From Parahaliea mediterranea (GTDB lineage: Bacteria; Pseudomonadota; Gammaproteobacteria; Pseudomonadales; Halieaceae), in NCBI RefSeq assembly GCF_017255185.1, contig NZ_JAFKCZ010000020.1, forward strand, positions 1-64,000: a DNA stretch of 64,000 nt. The letters are read 5' to 3'. A program made the position numbers and the translations under genes. Under the pieces are notes generated by a model. It was given only the letters and a program-made list of their open reading frames with translations, was not told the DNA's origin and did not search any database. This document shows positions 8,335 through 18,025 of the stretch, piece by piece. Numbering within the stretch: the first letter of the stretch is position 1; every line of letters starts with the position of its first letter.

Positions 8335-9059
8335 TCTCCTTGTGAATACTGCTCGATAAACGCGCGGATTCGCGCCGCGTTGGCGCCGAGGTCACCGACC
8401 CCGACCCGGGACACGGAGCGCAGGTCCACCCGCGTGCCGCCGTCCCCGGACGGGCGAAGGCGAATCGCCACGTCATCCTTGAAACCCATAATGGGGGTGG
8501 TTGCCACGGCTTCAAGCTCGCCCTTTCGGGGGGCCTGATAGACCACCTCCCAGCCCAGCTGCTCGGCGGTCGTCACGGCCCGCGCATAGGCGGCCTCCGG
8601 GGCCAGCGAGCTGCGCAGTGGCTGGATATCGGCATAGGCGGCACGTTGGGCCGCGTGGGTTTGCGGGTTGGGTTCGAGGGAGTTGGCCTCGCGGCCGCGC
8701 AGGGCCGGCGCGTGGGAGAACACCGGCGGTCGCGTCAGATCGGTGCTGATATCGTGGATGGGCGGATGATCCCCGCGCCCCGCCAGCACCGTGGCGAGCA
8801 GCACGCTGCCCGGTAGCGCCGCGAGGACCGGGGTCAGCAGGGCGCCGCGATGTCGCCGCAGTCGCGGCAACAGGCCGGCGATCACCGCCAGGGCCAGCGC
8901 CGCCACCGATACCAGGCAGGCGGCGGCGTAGAGCAGCAGGCCCGGCTGCCACCAGCCGAGTCGTACCACGAGTACCGAGGCCGGGAGGGTGAGCAGGGCG
9001 GCGATCGCCGCGCCGCGCAACCATGTCAGTCCCGCGGGACTGCGCGCTGTTGTGTTCAT
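8331..9059 (-). CDS. DUF1499 membrane protein
   Basis: A 242-residue protein with three N-terminal membrane segments (roughly within residues 10-100 of this start) and a C-terminal globular DUF1499 domain (about 115-240). No enzymatic function is established for the domain. The ATG at 9059 is preceded by AGGAGG eight bases upstream; the ATG at 9134 would add 25 residues without a ribosome-binding site. It shares a four-base overlap with the downstream periplasmic protease gene, so an envelope role is plausible but unproven. Confidence 0.8.
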   Translation of the reverse strand: MNTTARSPAGLTWLRGAAIAALLTLPASVLVVRLGWWQPGLLLYAAACLVSVAALALAVIAGLLPRLRRHRGALLTPVLAALPGSVLLATVLAGRGDHPPIHDISTDLTRPPVFSHAPALRGREANSLEPNPQTHAAQRAAYADIQPLRSSLAPEAAYARAVTTAEQLGWEVVYQAPRKGELEAVATTPIMGFKDDVAIRLRPSGDGGTRVDLRSVSRVGVGDLGANAARIRAFIEQYSQGE

Positions 9060-9275
9060 CGCCTGTTCCTCCTCGCCCCACTGTACCAGAGCGGCGTCAT
9101 GTACAGGGACAGCGCCGTTGCGTGAATGGTTCAACAGTACTCGCCAGCGACGGGCGATCCCTTCGGGCCGATTGAGCTTGCGCCGACCAGCTGTTCTACT
9201 CGGGCACTGGCCCCGCCGCGCGACGGTCGTCGCGGCGATGGCGGGCGTGGTTTGTGAGCGGATCGAGGAGGCGAC

Positions 9276-9986
9276 ATGGAAAAACTGGTTTATCCCCTGT
9301 GGGCGCGGGCGGGGACCGATGGGGACGCGCTGCGCGACCGGCTGCTGGGGGAGACCATTCCCGCCCTGCGGGCCCTGCCGGGCACCCGGGCGGTGCGCCT
9401 GACGGTGGCCGATGGCGCGGTGGCCGCGGCGGCGGGCAAGCGGGTGGCGCGCCGCGAGCCGCTACCGCAGGCGGTGTTGTCGCTGTGGCTGGATAACGGC
9501 GGCGAGCGCGCGGACCAGGAGGCCCTGCTCGCCGCTGCCTGCGAGGACTTCCACACCCTGCTGGTCACCGAGGCGGAGCCCATCGTCAATACCACGCAGC
9601 CGCCGGCCGCCGACGGACGCGTGCCGGGGATGTGCCAGGTGGTATTTCTGGAGATTCCACCGCGCCTGGGCCGCGACGAGTGGCTGTCGGTCTGGCAGGG
9701 CAGCCACACCCGGGTGGCCATCGACACCCAGGGCACCTTCGGCTATCGCCAGAATGTGGTGGTGCGGGTACTGCGTGGCGACGACGCGGTGCCCGCGGTG
9801 CCCGCGGCGATAGTGGAGGAAAACTTCCCCGCGGCCGCGATGACCTCCGACCACGCCTTCTACGGCGCCGCGGACGACACCGAGCTGGCCGCGCGGGTCA
9901 AGGCGATGATGGACAGCTGCGCCCGCTTTATCGACTTCGACCGGATCGACGTGATACCGATGAGCGAGTACGTGTTCGGCGGGTGA
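9276..9986 (+). CDS. EthD-domain-like dimeric alpha/beta-barrel protein
   Basis: A 236-residue soluble protein with two related halves. The second contains VFLEIPPRLGRDEWLSVWQG, then HTRVAIDTQGTFGYRQN, then HAFYG, which is the EthD/dimeric alpha-beta barrel pattern. Members accompany catabolic gene sets in aromatic, steroid and ether degraders, mostly without known activity. A strong GAGGAGG ribosome-binding site precedes the ATG. No co-directional neighbour; it converges on htpX with a shared hairpin between them. Family is fairly clear, function unknown. Confidence 0.7.
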   Translation: MEKLVYPLWARAGTDGDALRDRLLGETIPALRALPGTRAVRLTVADGAVAAAAGKRVARREPLPQAVLSLWLDNGGERADQEALLAAACEDFHTLLVTEAEPIVNTTQPPAADGRVPGMCQVVFLEIPPRLGRDEWLSVWQGSHTRVAIDTQGTFGYRQNVVVRVLRGDDAVPAVPAAIVEENFPAAAMTSDHAFYGAADDTELAARVKAMMDSCARFIDFDRIDVIPMSEYVFGG

Positions 9987-10009
9987 CTGCTGCGGGCCGA
10001 CGACTGAGC

Positions 10010-10045
10010 ACAGCGCCCGGCCGGCTTGTGGCGGCCGGGCGCTGT
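10010..10045. terminator. Perfect 14-bp hairpin between convergent genes
   Basis: ACAGCGCCCGGCCG at 10010-10023 pairs perfectly with CGGCCGGGCGCTGT at 10032-10045 across an eight-base loop. It lies between the 3' ends of the EthD-like gene and htpX, which converge. There is no T-tract on either side, so it is either a bidirectional terminator of the GC-rich type or a 3' stabilising hairpin. Confidence 0.65.
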
Positions 10046-10051
10046 ATGAGG

Positions 10052-10930
10052 TTAACCGCCCAGCGCGCGAATCCGGTCTTCCAGCGGCGGGTGGGAGCGG
10101 AACAGGTTGGACAGGCCCTCTTTCATCTTCTCGGTGATGCCGAAGGCGGTCAGCTCCCCGGGCAGGTCCTGGGGCAGCCCCTGTTCCGCGCGCAGGCGCT
10201 GCAGGGCGGCGATCATGGCCGCGTTGCCCGCCAGTTGCCCGCCGGCGTGGTCCGCGCGGTACTCGCGCCAGCGCGAGAACCAGAACACGATCATGCTGGC
10301 CAGGAAGCCGAGTACGATTTCGGTCACGATGGTTACCGCGTAGTAGCCGATGCCGTAGCCGCGTTCGGTCTTGAACACCACCCGGTCCACGGTGTGGCCG
10401 ATAATACGGGCCAGGAACATCACGAAGGTGTTCACCACGCCCTGGATCAGGGTCAGGGTGACCATGTCGCCATTGGCGACGTGGCCGATCTCGTGGGCCA
10501 GCACCGCGCGCACCTCCTCGGGGCGAAAGCGTTGCAACAGGCCCGCGCTCACCGCCACCAGGGCGTCGTTGCGGTTCCAGCCGGTGGCGAAGGCATTGGC
10601 CGCCTCGGAGGGGAAGATGCCCACTTCGGGCATGCCGATTCCCGCTTCCCCGGCCAGTTGGGCCACGGTGTCCACCAGCCATTGTTCCTCGCGGTTGCGG
10701 GGCTGTTCGATGATGTAGGTGCCGGTGCCGCGCTTGGCCATCCACTTGGACAGGAACAGCGAGATCAGCGAGCCGCCGAAACCGAACAGGGCGCAGAACA
10801 CCAGCAGCGGCCCGAGATTCAGGTCCACCCCGTTGGCGGCCAGGATGCCCTCCAGGCCGAGCAGGTTGAACACGATGCTGACCAGAACCAGCACCGCGAT
10901 ATTGGTTGCCAGGAAAAGCAGGATTCTCAT
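10052..10930 (-). CDS. htpX: Membrane zinc metalloprotease HtpX
   Basis: A 292-residue M48 protease that degrades damaged inner-membrane proteins with FtsH. Four membrane segments are visible (about 5-22, 38-58, 155-175 and 190-210). The zinc motif HEIGH is at 146-150, and the distal glutamate ligand lies in [10 protein letters not shown]. Length matches Escherichia coli HtpX (293). Monocistronic; the Cpx-type regulatory site seen in enterics was not recognised. Confidence 0.97.
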   Translation of the reverse strand: MRILLFLATNIAVLVLVSIVFNLLGLEGILAANGVDLNLGPLLVFCALFGFGGSLISLFLSKWMAKRGTGTYIIEQPRNREEQWLVDTVAQLAGEAGIGMPEVGIFPSEAANAFATGWNRNDALVAVSAGLLQRFRPEEVRAVLAHEIGHVANGDMVTLTLIQGVVNTFVMFLARIIGHTVDRVVFKTERGYGIGYYAVTIVTEIVLGFLASMIVFWFSRWREYRADHAGGQLAGNAAMIAALQRLRAEQGLPQDLPGELTAFGITEKMKEGLSNLFRSHPPLEDRIRALGG

Positions 10931-11050
10931 CGCTGGTTTGCTACCTTATGACGCCCGTTCGCGGGCCTTGTGATCCATTGAATATGACGCCATTGGGGGC
11001 TTTTTCAAGTGCCCGCCTGCGGGCGCCTTTCGCGGGAAATGATTGCCGGG

Positions 11051-11359
11051 CTACGCTTCGGCACCCCTGGCGGCGCTGTCGCTGTCGCCAGCGTCGGCCC
11101 CGCCGTCAGCTTCCGCGACGGGTTGGGGCAGGGGAGTGTCGCTGACCTCCAGCACTGGCTCGCCCTTGGGGCCCAGTTCGGCTGGCATCACTTCGCCGCG
11201 CAGCGTCACGTCCTTGGCGCTGAGTTCGACCAGGGTGTTGATGCCCTCGTCCTGGTGCTTCACGCGCAGCACCGCGCGCGGGTCGGAGCCGTCGACCCAG
11301 GCCTTGCTTTTGCCCCAGTAGTGTCCATGCTGGTTGCGGATGACAAACACGTCGCTCAT
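11051..11359 (-). CDS. Small conserved acidic protein of unknown function
   Basis: 102 residues. An N-terminal globular part (1-72) begins MSDVFVIRNQHGHYWGKSKAWVDG-like and contains several aromatic and charged residues. The tail (73-102) is low-complexity, rich in Asp, Ala, Gly and Ser. No signal peptide, membrane segment or cysteine. I do not recognise a named family. It is separated by about 95 bases from the J-domain gene and by about 120 from htpX, so its operon status is unclear. Confidence 0.65.
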   Translation of the reverse strand: MSDVFVIRNQHGHYWGKSKAWVDGSDPRAVLRVKHQDEGINTLVELSAKDVTLRGEVMPAELGPKGEPVLEVSDTPLPQPVAEADGGADAGDSDSAARGAEA

Positions 11360-11452
11360 GGTGGAATGCTGTGCTCCTGTCGATAAATGTGCGGCGGGCA
11401 GTTTACGTGCAATCGCACGGCCTGTCAGGCGGTGCGCTCCACCCGCCCGGGA

Positions 11453-12172
11453 CTATCCCAGCAGGAAGTCCTTGGCCTCGTTGATCTTGGCCGCCAGGTA
11501 GCCGCTGCCGCCGCGGTCGGGGTGCAGCTTCTGCATCAGGGTGCGGTGGGCGGCGACGATGTCGTCGTCGCTGGCGCTCTCGTCGAGGCCCAGGATGGAC
11601 AGGGCCTCGCGGCGGTTCATGCCGCCATCGCTTCCGCCATTCCCTTGCTGCTGCCCGGTGCCGGTGTCGCCAGCCCCGCCCGGAAAGCGCTGCTCCATGT
11701 AGCCCTGCAGCAACTGGGCCGAGTCGGCGTCCTGCTGTTGGCAGTAGGCCATCAGCTCGTCCAGCTGGTCGCGGTCCATTTCATCGAGGTACCAGTCCTG
11801 GTACGGCCCCTTGAGCACGTCGCCGCTGAGGTTGCCGTTGCCGTGGTCGAGGCGCATGCGCAGCACCTCGGTTTCCACCGTGGATTGCTGGGGCCCGCCC
11901 TGGCCGGCGCGTGATTTCAGCGACGACAGCATCGGGAACAGCCGCACCAGGGTGGGCAGTAGCTGGCGCATGGCCACCAGCAGGCCGGTCAGCGCCGCTC
12001 CCACCCAGTGCATGCGGCCGGTCAGGGTGAGGCCGATGACCACCACCACGGCCACCGCCAGCCCCAGCTTGATGTACTCGGCCCGGCGCTTGTGGGGCGG
12101 CTGGTTGCGTGCGCGCTGGTAAAGGATGTAGACGACGGCCGCGATGGCCAGCAGTAGGAGAAGACGGGACAC
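11453..12172 (-). CDS. Membrane-anchored protein with C-terminal J domain
   Basis: 239 residues. Two hydrophobic segments lie near the N-terminus (1-18 and 36-70 region). A central helical part contains [19 protein letters not shown] and is followed by a glycine-rich linker (about 165-185). The C-terminal J domain has the HPD motif in [22 protein letters not shown], a form resembling mitochondrial Pam18/TIM14. J domains stimulate Hsp70 (DnaK) ATPase, so this protein probably recruits DnaK to the inner membrane. It is followed upstream, on the same strand, by a VWA-like gene nine bases away, suggesting an operon. Confidence 0.85.
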   Translation of the reverse strand: MSRLLLLLAIAAVVYILYQRARNQPPHKRRAEYIKLGLAVAVVVVIGLTLTGRMHWVGAALTGLLVAMRQLLPTLVRLFPMLSSLKSRAGQGGPQQSTVETEVLRMRLDHGNGNLSGDVLKGPYQDWYLDEMDRDQLDELMAYCQQQDADSAQLLQGYMEQRFPGGAGDTGTGQQQGNGGSDGGMNRREALSILGLDESASDDDIVAAHRTLMQKLHPDRGGSGYLAAKINEAKDFLLG

Positions 12173-12180
12173 CGGTTTCC

Positions 12181-12867
12181 TCAGGGTTTGAGTTGCTGGA
12201 GCAGCAGTTTAGCACTCTGTGAGGGATTGTTTTCCAGCGCCTTGCGGCCGCCGCTGGCGTAGCGGGCCACCGCGCCGAGCAACTCGGCCAGGGTGTGCGC
12301 GCTGGCGCTGTCAAACCGGGCCCAGGCGCCGCCGGCAAGGCGCGCCATGCGCTGGAAGGTTTCCCGTACCGGGACGATATCACCCTCCTGGAACAGGAAC
12401 AGGGGCAGCTGGCGCAGGCCGCATTCCCCCGCCAGTTGGCACAGGGCGTCGGGGCTCTCCTCCATGGCATCGCCGATGAACACCAGCGCCCGCAGCGGGT
12501 TGCGCCGGTGTTCCTCCAGGGCGTGGCGCAGCAGGCGGGCGATCTGCGTATGTCCGCCCTCGCAGTATACCCCGGCCATCAGCTTCGCCAGGGCCTGGCT
12601 GTCGTTCAGCCAGGGGCTGGCGAAGAATTCGCCGAAGCCCCGGTAGTAGCACAACTGGACGGACAGGGTGGCGATATCCCGGGTAGAGCGGAACATCTGC
12701 TGCTGCAGGTGGCTGGCGGTGTCCCAGGTGGGTTGGCGGCTGGCGGTGGCGTCGATGGCGAACAGCAGGCGCGGCTGGTGCCGGGCGACCTGGCTGATGG
12801 CGCGACTGGCGCCGAGGAAGCGGGTGATGTCGGCGGAACTGGCGCGGCGCGAGGGGGGGCGGGCCAT
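12181..12867 (-). CDS. VWA-like (von Willebrand factor A fold) protein
   Basis: 228 residues. The segment [15 protein letters not shown] resembles the D-x-S/T-x-S/T metal-ion-dependent adhesion site of VWA domains, and [11 protein letters not shown] later in the chain could supply a further metal ligand. No signal peptide, so it is likely cytoplasmic. It lies between a 60-residue gene and the J-domain gene on the same strand with gaps of 21 and 8 bases. Cytoplasmic VWA proteins often act with ATPases or in complex assembly; the partner here is not evident. Confidence 0.72.
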   Translation of the reverse strand: MARPPSRRASSADITRFLGASRAISQVARHQPRLLFAIDATASRQPTWDTASHLQQQMFRSTRDIATLSVQLCYYRGFGEFFASPWLNDSQALAKLMAGVYCEGGHTQIARLLRHALEEHRRNPLRALVFIGDAMEESPDALCQLAGECGLRQLPLFLFQEGDIVPVRETFQRMARLAGGAWARFDSASAHTLAELLGAVARYASGGRKALENNPSQSAKLLLQQLKP

Positions 12868-12888
12868 GGGAACTGGGTGTTGCCTTGG

Positions 12889-13071
12889 CTAGTGCTGCCC
12901 CAGTTTGCCGATTTGCTGCAATTCCTGGAGGTAGTGGCGGCGCTCGGTCAGCTCGTGCACGGCCTGCCGCAATTCGCGCTCGCCGATGGCGTGTTCGCGG
13001 TTGTTCACCAGCTGCCACAGCTTGCGGCTGCACAGCTCGGTGGCGTCAAATGATCTGTTACCTGTGTTCAT
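12889..13071 (-). CDS. Small hypothetical protein (60 aa)
   Basis: A short, charged, mostly helical protein with a coiled-coil-like C-terminal half (ERELRQAVHELTERRHYLQEL). The start is the ATG at 13071, with AGGA ten bases upstream; a longer reading frame upstream lacks such a site. It is likely the first gene of the VWA-like/J-domain operon. I do not recognise a family. Coding status rests on the ribosome-binding site, the position and sensible composition. Confidence 0.6.
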   Translation of the reverse strand: MNTGNRSFDATELCSRKLWQLVNNREHAIGERELRQAVHELTERRHYLQELQQIGKLGQH

Positions 13072-13239
13072 GGGGTTTCCTGTTGTCTTTTCTTCCGTGC
13101 CCGCAGCGCGCAAGTCGCGCCGCGGTGGCTCTATCCTGGCCCGCCGGGGGCGGGCGGCCGTCGCAGTACCAGCCTAGTACCTGATTGTGACAGCGCTGTG
13201 ATAGCGGAAGTTCGCGTTGCCGCCGGATTTTTAGCCAGC

Positions 13240-15243
13240 TTACCCGCTCGTGGGTGAAAAGGGAAAGGGGGGCTCGCCGAGGAAATCCGGGCCCTGCAGG
13301 CGGGGCGGCTCCCCGGCCCGCCACAGCGGCAGGGTGAAACGCGCGGTGTAGCGCGCCGGCGGCGCCACCTCGAAGGTGCGGTCCACCTCCGCGACACAAA
13401 CCAGCGATACCCGCAGTTGTTCCGCGCTGAACTCGGCGATGCCATAGCCGTGGGCGGTGCTGTCAACGAAGGCCAGGCCGGGGTTGGCGGCATTGGGGCC
13501 GAGCCACCGCGCCAGGCGCGGGCTGCCGGTGCGGTGGAAGCTGTAGGCGGCGAGTACGCCCTGCAGCAGGGTCATGTTCCAGTTGGGGAAGGTGCGGCCG
13601 TCGTGGCTGGCCTCGACCAGTGCGGCAAAATCGGGATGGTCCTCGCCGGCGATGGCGTGGACGTTGTCGTACAGGGAGGAGGAGCTGATGCCGGCGCAGC
13701 TGAAATCGGCGATCACCGGTGCTGCCGCGGGGTCGTGCCCATCGGCGTGGATGAGCCCGGCGCCGTGCATGTGGTGGTCTCCCGAGAGGGACACCAGCCC
13801 GGTGACGCCGGCCTGTTGCAAGGCATTGACAATTCGCGTCGCCTCGCCCGGGTAGCCCTGCCAGGCGTCGATACTGAACACGCTGTCCTCGTAGTCGGTG
13901 AAGGGGACACTGGACAGGTCGACGCGCAGTGGCAGCAGGGGGATGGAGTTCCCCCAGAGTTTCCAGGTGGCGCTGGAATCCCTGGCGCTGGCGAGCAGCC
14001 AGTCCCGCTGTTCGGCTCCCAGGCAGGTGCCGGGAGGGCGCGCCATGGCGGGGTTGGGGGTGGCGCCGTCGCCGTAGGGCAGTCGGGCCGGTGGCTGGCC
14101 GCCGTCGTAGCCGCTGCCGCCATCGGCGATAGCGATCAGCGGTACCGTATTCATCGGCAGCCCCAGCTTTTCCGCCATGCCGGATTCCAGGCAGGGCGGG
14201 CTGCGGTAGCTGCGGGCGTCGGTCAGCAACAGATCGAGGTGCCTGCCCCAGCGCAAGCGACGGTAGATGCGCAGGCTGTCCCGGGCGCGCTGGTTGTCGG
14301 TCTGTTCGTCGCCGGTGAATTCGGTGGGCCGCAGGTCGTGGGCGGGCTGGCCGTCGAGTTGGTCCAGCACACTGGGAACATACTCGAACCAGGCGCGGTT
14401 GGCGGCGAGTTTGCGCTGGGCCTCCAGCTTTGGTTGGTGGTGATAGGAACTGTAGCTCTGGAAGTTGTCGTCGCTGAACTCGTGATCGTCCCAGGTGCTC
14501 ACAAAGGGCCAGCGCGCGCGGGCGGCCTGCAGCCAGGGGTCGCTCAGGTAGGTGCGGTAGAGATGGCGATAGTCCGCCAGGGAAACCGCATGGCGGTTGT
14601 CCTCGCCGTGCTTGCCATCGGGGAAGGGGGGCAGTACGCGTGGGTTGGGTGAGCCGTCCAGGCGTTTGTGCCAGCTGCGCTCGTAGATGAAATCGCCCAG
14701 GTGTAGCACGAAATCAATCTGCTGGTCGGGCGCTGCCGCCTCGTCGTCGGCGAGCATGCGCGCCCACGCGCCGTAGTAGCCCTGTTCATAGTTCTGGCAA
14801 CTGGCGAAAGCCACGCGAACCCGCCGCGGCTGGCCGGGTTCCGGCGCGGTGCGCGTGCGTCCCACGCGCGAGACCGTGGCGTCGGCGCCGAGGAAGCGGT
14901 AGTAGTAGCGGGTATCCGGCTGCAGGCCATCGACGTAGGCGCGCAAGGTGTAGTCGTTGTCGGCGCTGGCCGCCAGCGTCGATACCAGTAGTGGATTGGC
15001 GAAGTCCGCCGCGGTGGCCACTTGAAGCTGCACCTCCGCGCGGGACTCGCCGGCGGGGGGTACCGCGCGCGTCCACAGCATCACCGCGTCGGGCCTCGGG
15101 TCGGCCGAGGCAACGCCCTGGGGAAAGCGCAGCGGCAGGGCCGCGGCCGGTGCCGGCGCAAAAGGCGCGGCCAGCCCGCGGGTGCTGACAACAAAGGTAC
15201 CGCTGGACATCAGTGCCAGCAATTGGCGTCGGGAGAGGGGCAT
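13240..15243 (-). CDS. phoD: PhoD-family alkaline phosphatase/phosphodiesterase
   Basis: A 667-residue secreted metallophosphatase. The N-terminus (MPLSRRQLLALMSSG) contains a twin-arginine-like signal, as in known PhoD proteins. The PhoD N-terminal beta domain spans about 35-145. The catalytic domain shows FASCQNYEQGYYGAW, HLGDFIYE, WDDHEFSDD and SGDHHMHG, which supply the Fe/Ca ligands. PhoD enzymes release phosphate from mono- and diesters in the periplasm or outside the cell. It is divergent from a TonB-dependent receptor gene across 283 bases; no Pho box was recognised in that gap. Confidence 0.93.
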   Translation of the reverse strand: MPLSRRQLLALMSSGTFVVSTRGLAAPFAPAPAAALPLRFPQGVASADPRPDAVMLWTRAVPPAGESRAEVQLQVATAADFANPLLVSTLAASADNDYTLRAYVDGLQPDTRYYYRFLGADATVSRVGRTRTAPEPGQPRRVRVAFASCQNYEQGYYGAWARMLADDEAAAPDQQIDFVLHLGDFIYERSWHKRLDGSPNPRVLPPFPDGKHGEDNRHAVSLADYRHLYRTYLSDPWLQAARARWPFVSTWDDHEFSDDNFQSYSSYHHQPKLEAQRKLAANRAWFEYVPSVLDQLDGQPAHDLRPTEFTGDEQTDNQRARDSLRIYRRLRWGRHLDLLLTDARSYRSPPCLESGMAEKLGLPMNTVPLIAIADGGSGYDGGQPPARLPYGDGATPNPAMARPPGTCLGAEQRDWLLASARDSSATWKLWGNSIPLLPLRVDLSSVPFTDYEDSVFSIDAWQGYPGEATRIVNALQQAGVTGLVSLSGDHHMHGAGLIHADGHDPAAAPVIADFSCAGISSSSLYDNVHAIAGEDHPDFAALVEASHDGRTFPNWNMTLLQGVLAAYSFHRTGSPRLARWLGPNAANPGLAFVDSTAHGYGIAEFSAEQLRVSLVCVAEVDRTFEVAPPARYTARFTLPLWRAGEPPRLQGPDFLGEPPFPFSPTSG

Positions 15244-15526
15244 AGTGCGCGCCGTGCAGGAACTTTAATCGCTAATGTATCCCAGCGGCCCGGGGATTGA
15301 AACGCCGGGCGGGGAATCGCGGCGTCGCCGCTCGGTTGCGATAGTTGAACCAGTCTGGATCGTTAGCATGATCATTTGCGGTGGTCCCGGTAGCGGGCGG
15401 GTTTGAGTCTTGTTGCCGCTGTGGAAACTGGTTCTAATGTGGGCAGGCAATTACCGAAGCTGTGGCGGTGCGGCATTTGCCGTGCACCGCGTACAGCGAA
15501 ACATAACGATAACGTCGAGGTGTGCC
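15244..15526. other. Divergent intergenic region phoD/TonB-dependent receptor
   Basis: 283 bases holding the promoters of both genes. It is less GC-rich around 15340-15400 (GTTAGCATGATCATTTGCGG). The palindrome GCATGATCATTTGC-like core TGATCA at about 15368 is noted, but no Pho box or Fur box could be assigned. Confidence 0.4.
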
Positions 15527-18007
15527 ATGCCCGTTTTACCGTGTATCCCCAAGTCCCTGTTCGCGCCCAGGCCCTGTGTATTGCTTGCGGCGGCGGTGGC
15601 CTCCGCCCTTCAGGTCACGCCCGCCGGCGCGCAGGACCTGGTGCTGGAGGAGGTCGTGGTCACCGCGCGCAAGCGCGCCGAGAGCCTGCAGGAAACACCG
15701 GTGGCGGTCACTGCCCTCGACGCCTCGGCGCTGCGCGACGCCGGGGTGCGCAACCTGGCGGACCTCAACCAGATCGCCCCGAGCATCGATGTCGCCAGCG
15801 CCAATGGCAATGCGCCGCTGGCCAACGTCTATATCCGCGGCGTGGGGCAGCGCAACTCCGGCGCCAATATAGACTCGGGGGTGGGCATTTATATCGACGA
15901 GGTGTACGTGGGGCGGCCGGACGGTGCGCTGCTGGATCTCAACGATGTGCAGTCGGTGCAGGTGCTGCGTGGTCCCCAGGGCACCCTGTTCGGCAAGAAC
16001 ACCACCGGCGGCGCCCTGGTGTTCACCACCAACAAGCCCACCGACGTGTTCGAGGGCTCCGTCGGCATGCGGGTGGGCAACCTGGATCGCCTGGACGGCG
16101 ATTTCGTGGTCAATGTCCCCGTGACCGATACGCTGTGGACCCGCCTGTCCGGCGTCGCCCGCTCCCGCGACGGCTACATCGATAACCTGTTCGATGGCGA
16201 GAACTACATGGACGAGGATCGCCAGAGCCTGGTCTGGCAGACCCGTTTCGTGCCCACCGACGACCTCACCCTGGACCTGAACCTGAACTGGGCCAAGACC
16301 GACCAGACCATGCGCCCGCAGAAATGCCAGCTGGTGCCGAGTGTGGAGGGCTGGCAGGCCGCGGTCTTTAACACCCTGGCAATTGTGCCGGCCACCGGCA
16401 AGACCGTGGACGAACACTGCCAGGAAGCCGCGGAAGCGGGGGATGGCAACACGGTGATCTCCGACCTCGGCGGCGACTACGAGTCGGAGAACAAGGGCGC
16501 CTCGCTGACCGCGGAATGGGCGATCAATGACAGCCTCAGCCTGAAAAGCATTACCGCCTGGCGCTACACCGAGGCCTCGCAAAACGATGAACTCGATCAT
16601 ATTGGCGTACCCTTCCTGCACCGCACCAACAGCGTGCACCCGAGCTTGAGCGGCCCGGCGGAAACCGACCAGTACAGCCAGGAGCTACAGCTGGTGGGCA
16701 GCGCTTTCGACGAGCGCCTGCAGTATGTCACCGGCCTGTACTGGTTTAGCGAGGAAACCCAGGGGCGGATCAACCTGAACTACCTCGGCCCTTTCGATCC
16801 CGCGATCGGCAACCTGTTTTTCCTCAATGCCACCGCCACGGGCCTGGCGGCGGATAACTCGGCCTGGGCGGCCTTCAGCCAGGTGGAGTGGGAGTTCAAC
16901 GACAACTGGCGGGCTACCCTGGGGCTGCGCTACACCGACGAGGAGCGCGAGCTGGAGCGGGTAAACTGGAATCTGGATCCGGCCACACTGGACGCCAATG
17001 GCGGTCCGGTGGTGGCCCTTGGCGGCGGCCTGTTTTCCGTTCAGCGCCCCTCCTTTGAGTACAATCCCGATTTCGACATGGTCGTTACGGACCGTGCGCG
17101 CGGCAAGACGGACAACAGTGACGTGACCCCGATGGCCAGCCTGCAGTACCTGATGGGCGAGTCCGACTGGATCGACCAGGGCAGCCTGTACCTGACCTAC
17201 AGCGAGGGCTTCCTCTCCGGCGGTTTGTCCGAGGCGCCCACCGGTGATCTGGAGGAGTTCGAGCCCGAGGAGGTGGAGAACTGGGAACTGGGCTTCAAGC
17301 TGGACCTGCTCGAGCGGCGCCTGCGGATCAACGGCGCGCTGTTCTCCACCGACTACACCAACCGCCAGCTGACCACGCTGGTGATCAATCCCCAAACCAA
17401 CTCCCCCACCGGGGCGACCATCAATGCCGCCAAGTCCAGCATCGATGGCCTGGAACTGGAAACCACCTGGCTTGCCACCCGGAACCTGCTGGTCACCTTC
17501 AATATGACCCTGGCCGATGGCGACATCCAGGAGTTCGACGATACCCAGCTTCAGGTAGCGGATACCACCGTGCCGCCGCCGCCCGGTTGTACCCGGGCCA
17601 ACCTGACCCTGTTGGAGGTGGATGCCTGCCCGAAGGATCGCTCGGACGAGAACCTGCCCCGCCTGGCGGAGCAGACCTACATGCTGGCGGCCCAGTACAC
17701 CCTGGAAACCGGTGTTGGCGTGTTTATGCCGCGGGTGCAGGCCAGCTGGAAGCTGGACATGGACTTCTGCTTCGACGCCACCAGCTGCGAATCCGGACTG
17801 TGGTTCGAGGACGAGCAGTTTGAACTGAGCGCCCGGCTAACCTGGATTTCCAATGACGAGCGCTGGGTGGGTTCCCTCTACGGCACCAACCTGACCGACG
17901 AGGAGTACATTGTCGGCGGCACCGCCCTGGTGGAATCCGAAGGCGTGGGCGGCGTGGCCTACGCGCCCCCGCGGATGTACGGCGCGGAGCTGGAGTACCG
18001 CTTCTAA
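15527..18007 (+). CDS. TonB-dependent outer-membrane receptor
   Basis: 826 residues. Signal peptide about 1-35 (cleavage after AGA/QD), TonB-box-like segment LEEVVVTARKR, plug domain with IRGVGQR and VQVLRGPQGTLFGKNTTGG, then a beta-barrel ending in the aromatic LEYRF. The start is the ATG at 15527 with GAGG upstream; the frame is open further 5' but lacks a ribosome-binding site. This plug type is common in marine gamma- and alphaproteobacteria for uptake of siderophores, glycans or other large organics. The substrate is unknown. The neighbouring divergent PhoD gene could hint at a phosphorylated ligand. Confidence 0.93.
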   Translation: MPVLPCIPKSLFAPRPCVLLAAAVASALQVTPAGAQDLVLEEVVVTARKRAESLQETPVAVTALDASALRDAGVRNLADLNQIAPSIDVASANGNAPLANVYIRGVGQRNSGANIDSGVGIYIDEVYVGRPDGALLDLNDVQSVQVLRGPQGTLFGKNTTGGALVFTTNKPTDVFEGSVGMRVGNLDRLDGDFVVNVPVTDTLWTRLSGVARSRDGYIDNLFDGENYMDEDRQSLVWQTRFVPTDDLTLDLNLNWAKTDQTMRPQKCQLVPSVEGWQAAVFNTLAIVPATGKTVDEHCQEAAEAGDGNTVISDLGGDYESENKGASLTAEWAINDSLSLKSITAWRYTEASQNDELDHIGVPFLHRTNSVHPSLSGPAETDQYSQELQLVGSAFDERLQYVTGLYWFSEETQGRINLNYLGPFDPAIGNLFFLNATATGLAADNSAWAAFSQVEWEFNDNWRATLGLRYTDEERELERVNWNLDPATLDANGGPVVALGGGLFSVQRPSFEYNPDFDMVVTDRARGKTDNSDVTPMASLQYLMGESDWIDQGSLYLTYSEGFLSGGLSEAPTGDLEEFEPEEVENWELGFKLDLLERRLRINGALFSTDYTNRQLTTLVINPQTNSPTGATINAAKSSIDGLELETTWLATRNLLVTFNMTLADGDIQEFDDTQLQVADTTVPPPPGCTRANLTLLEVDACPKDRSDENLPRLAEQTYMLAAQYTLETGVGVFMPRVQASWKLDMDFCFDATSCESGLWFEDEQFELSARLTWISNDERWVGSLYGTNLTDEEYIVGGTALVESEGVGGVAYAPPRMYGAELEYRF

Positions 18008-18025
18008 TTATGGGAATTCGGGGGA

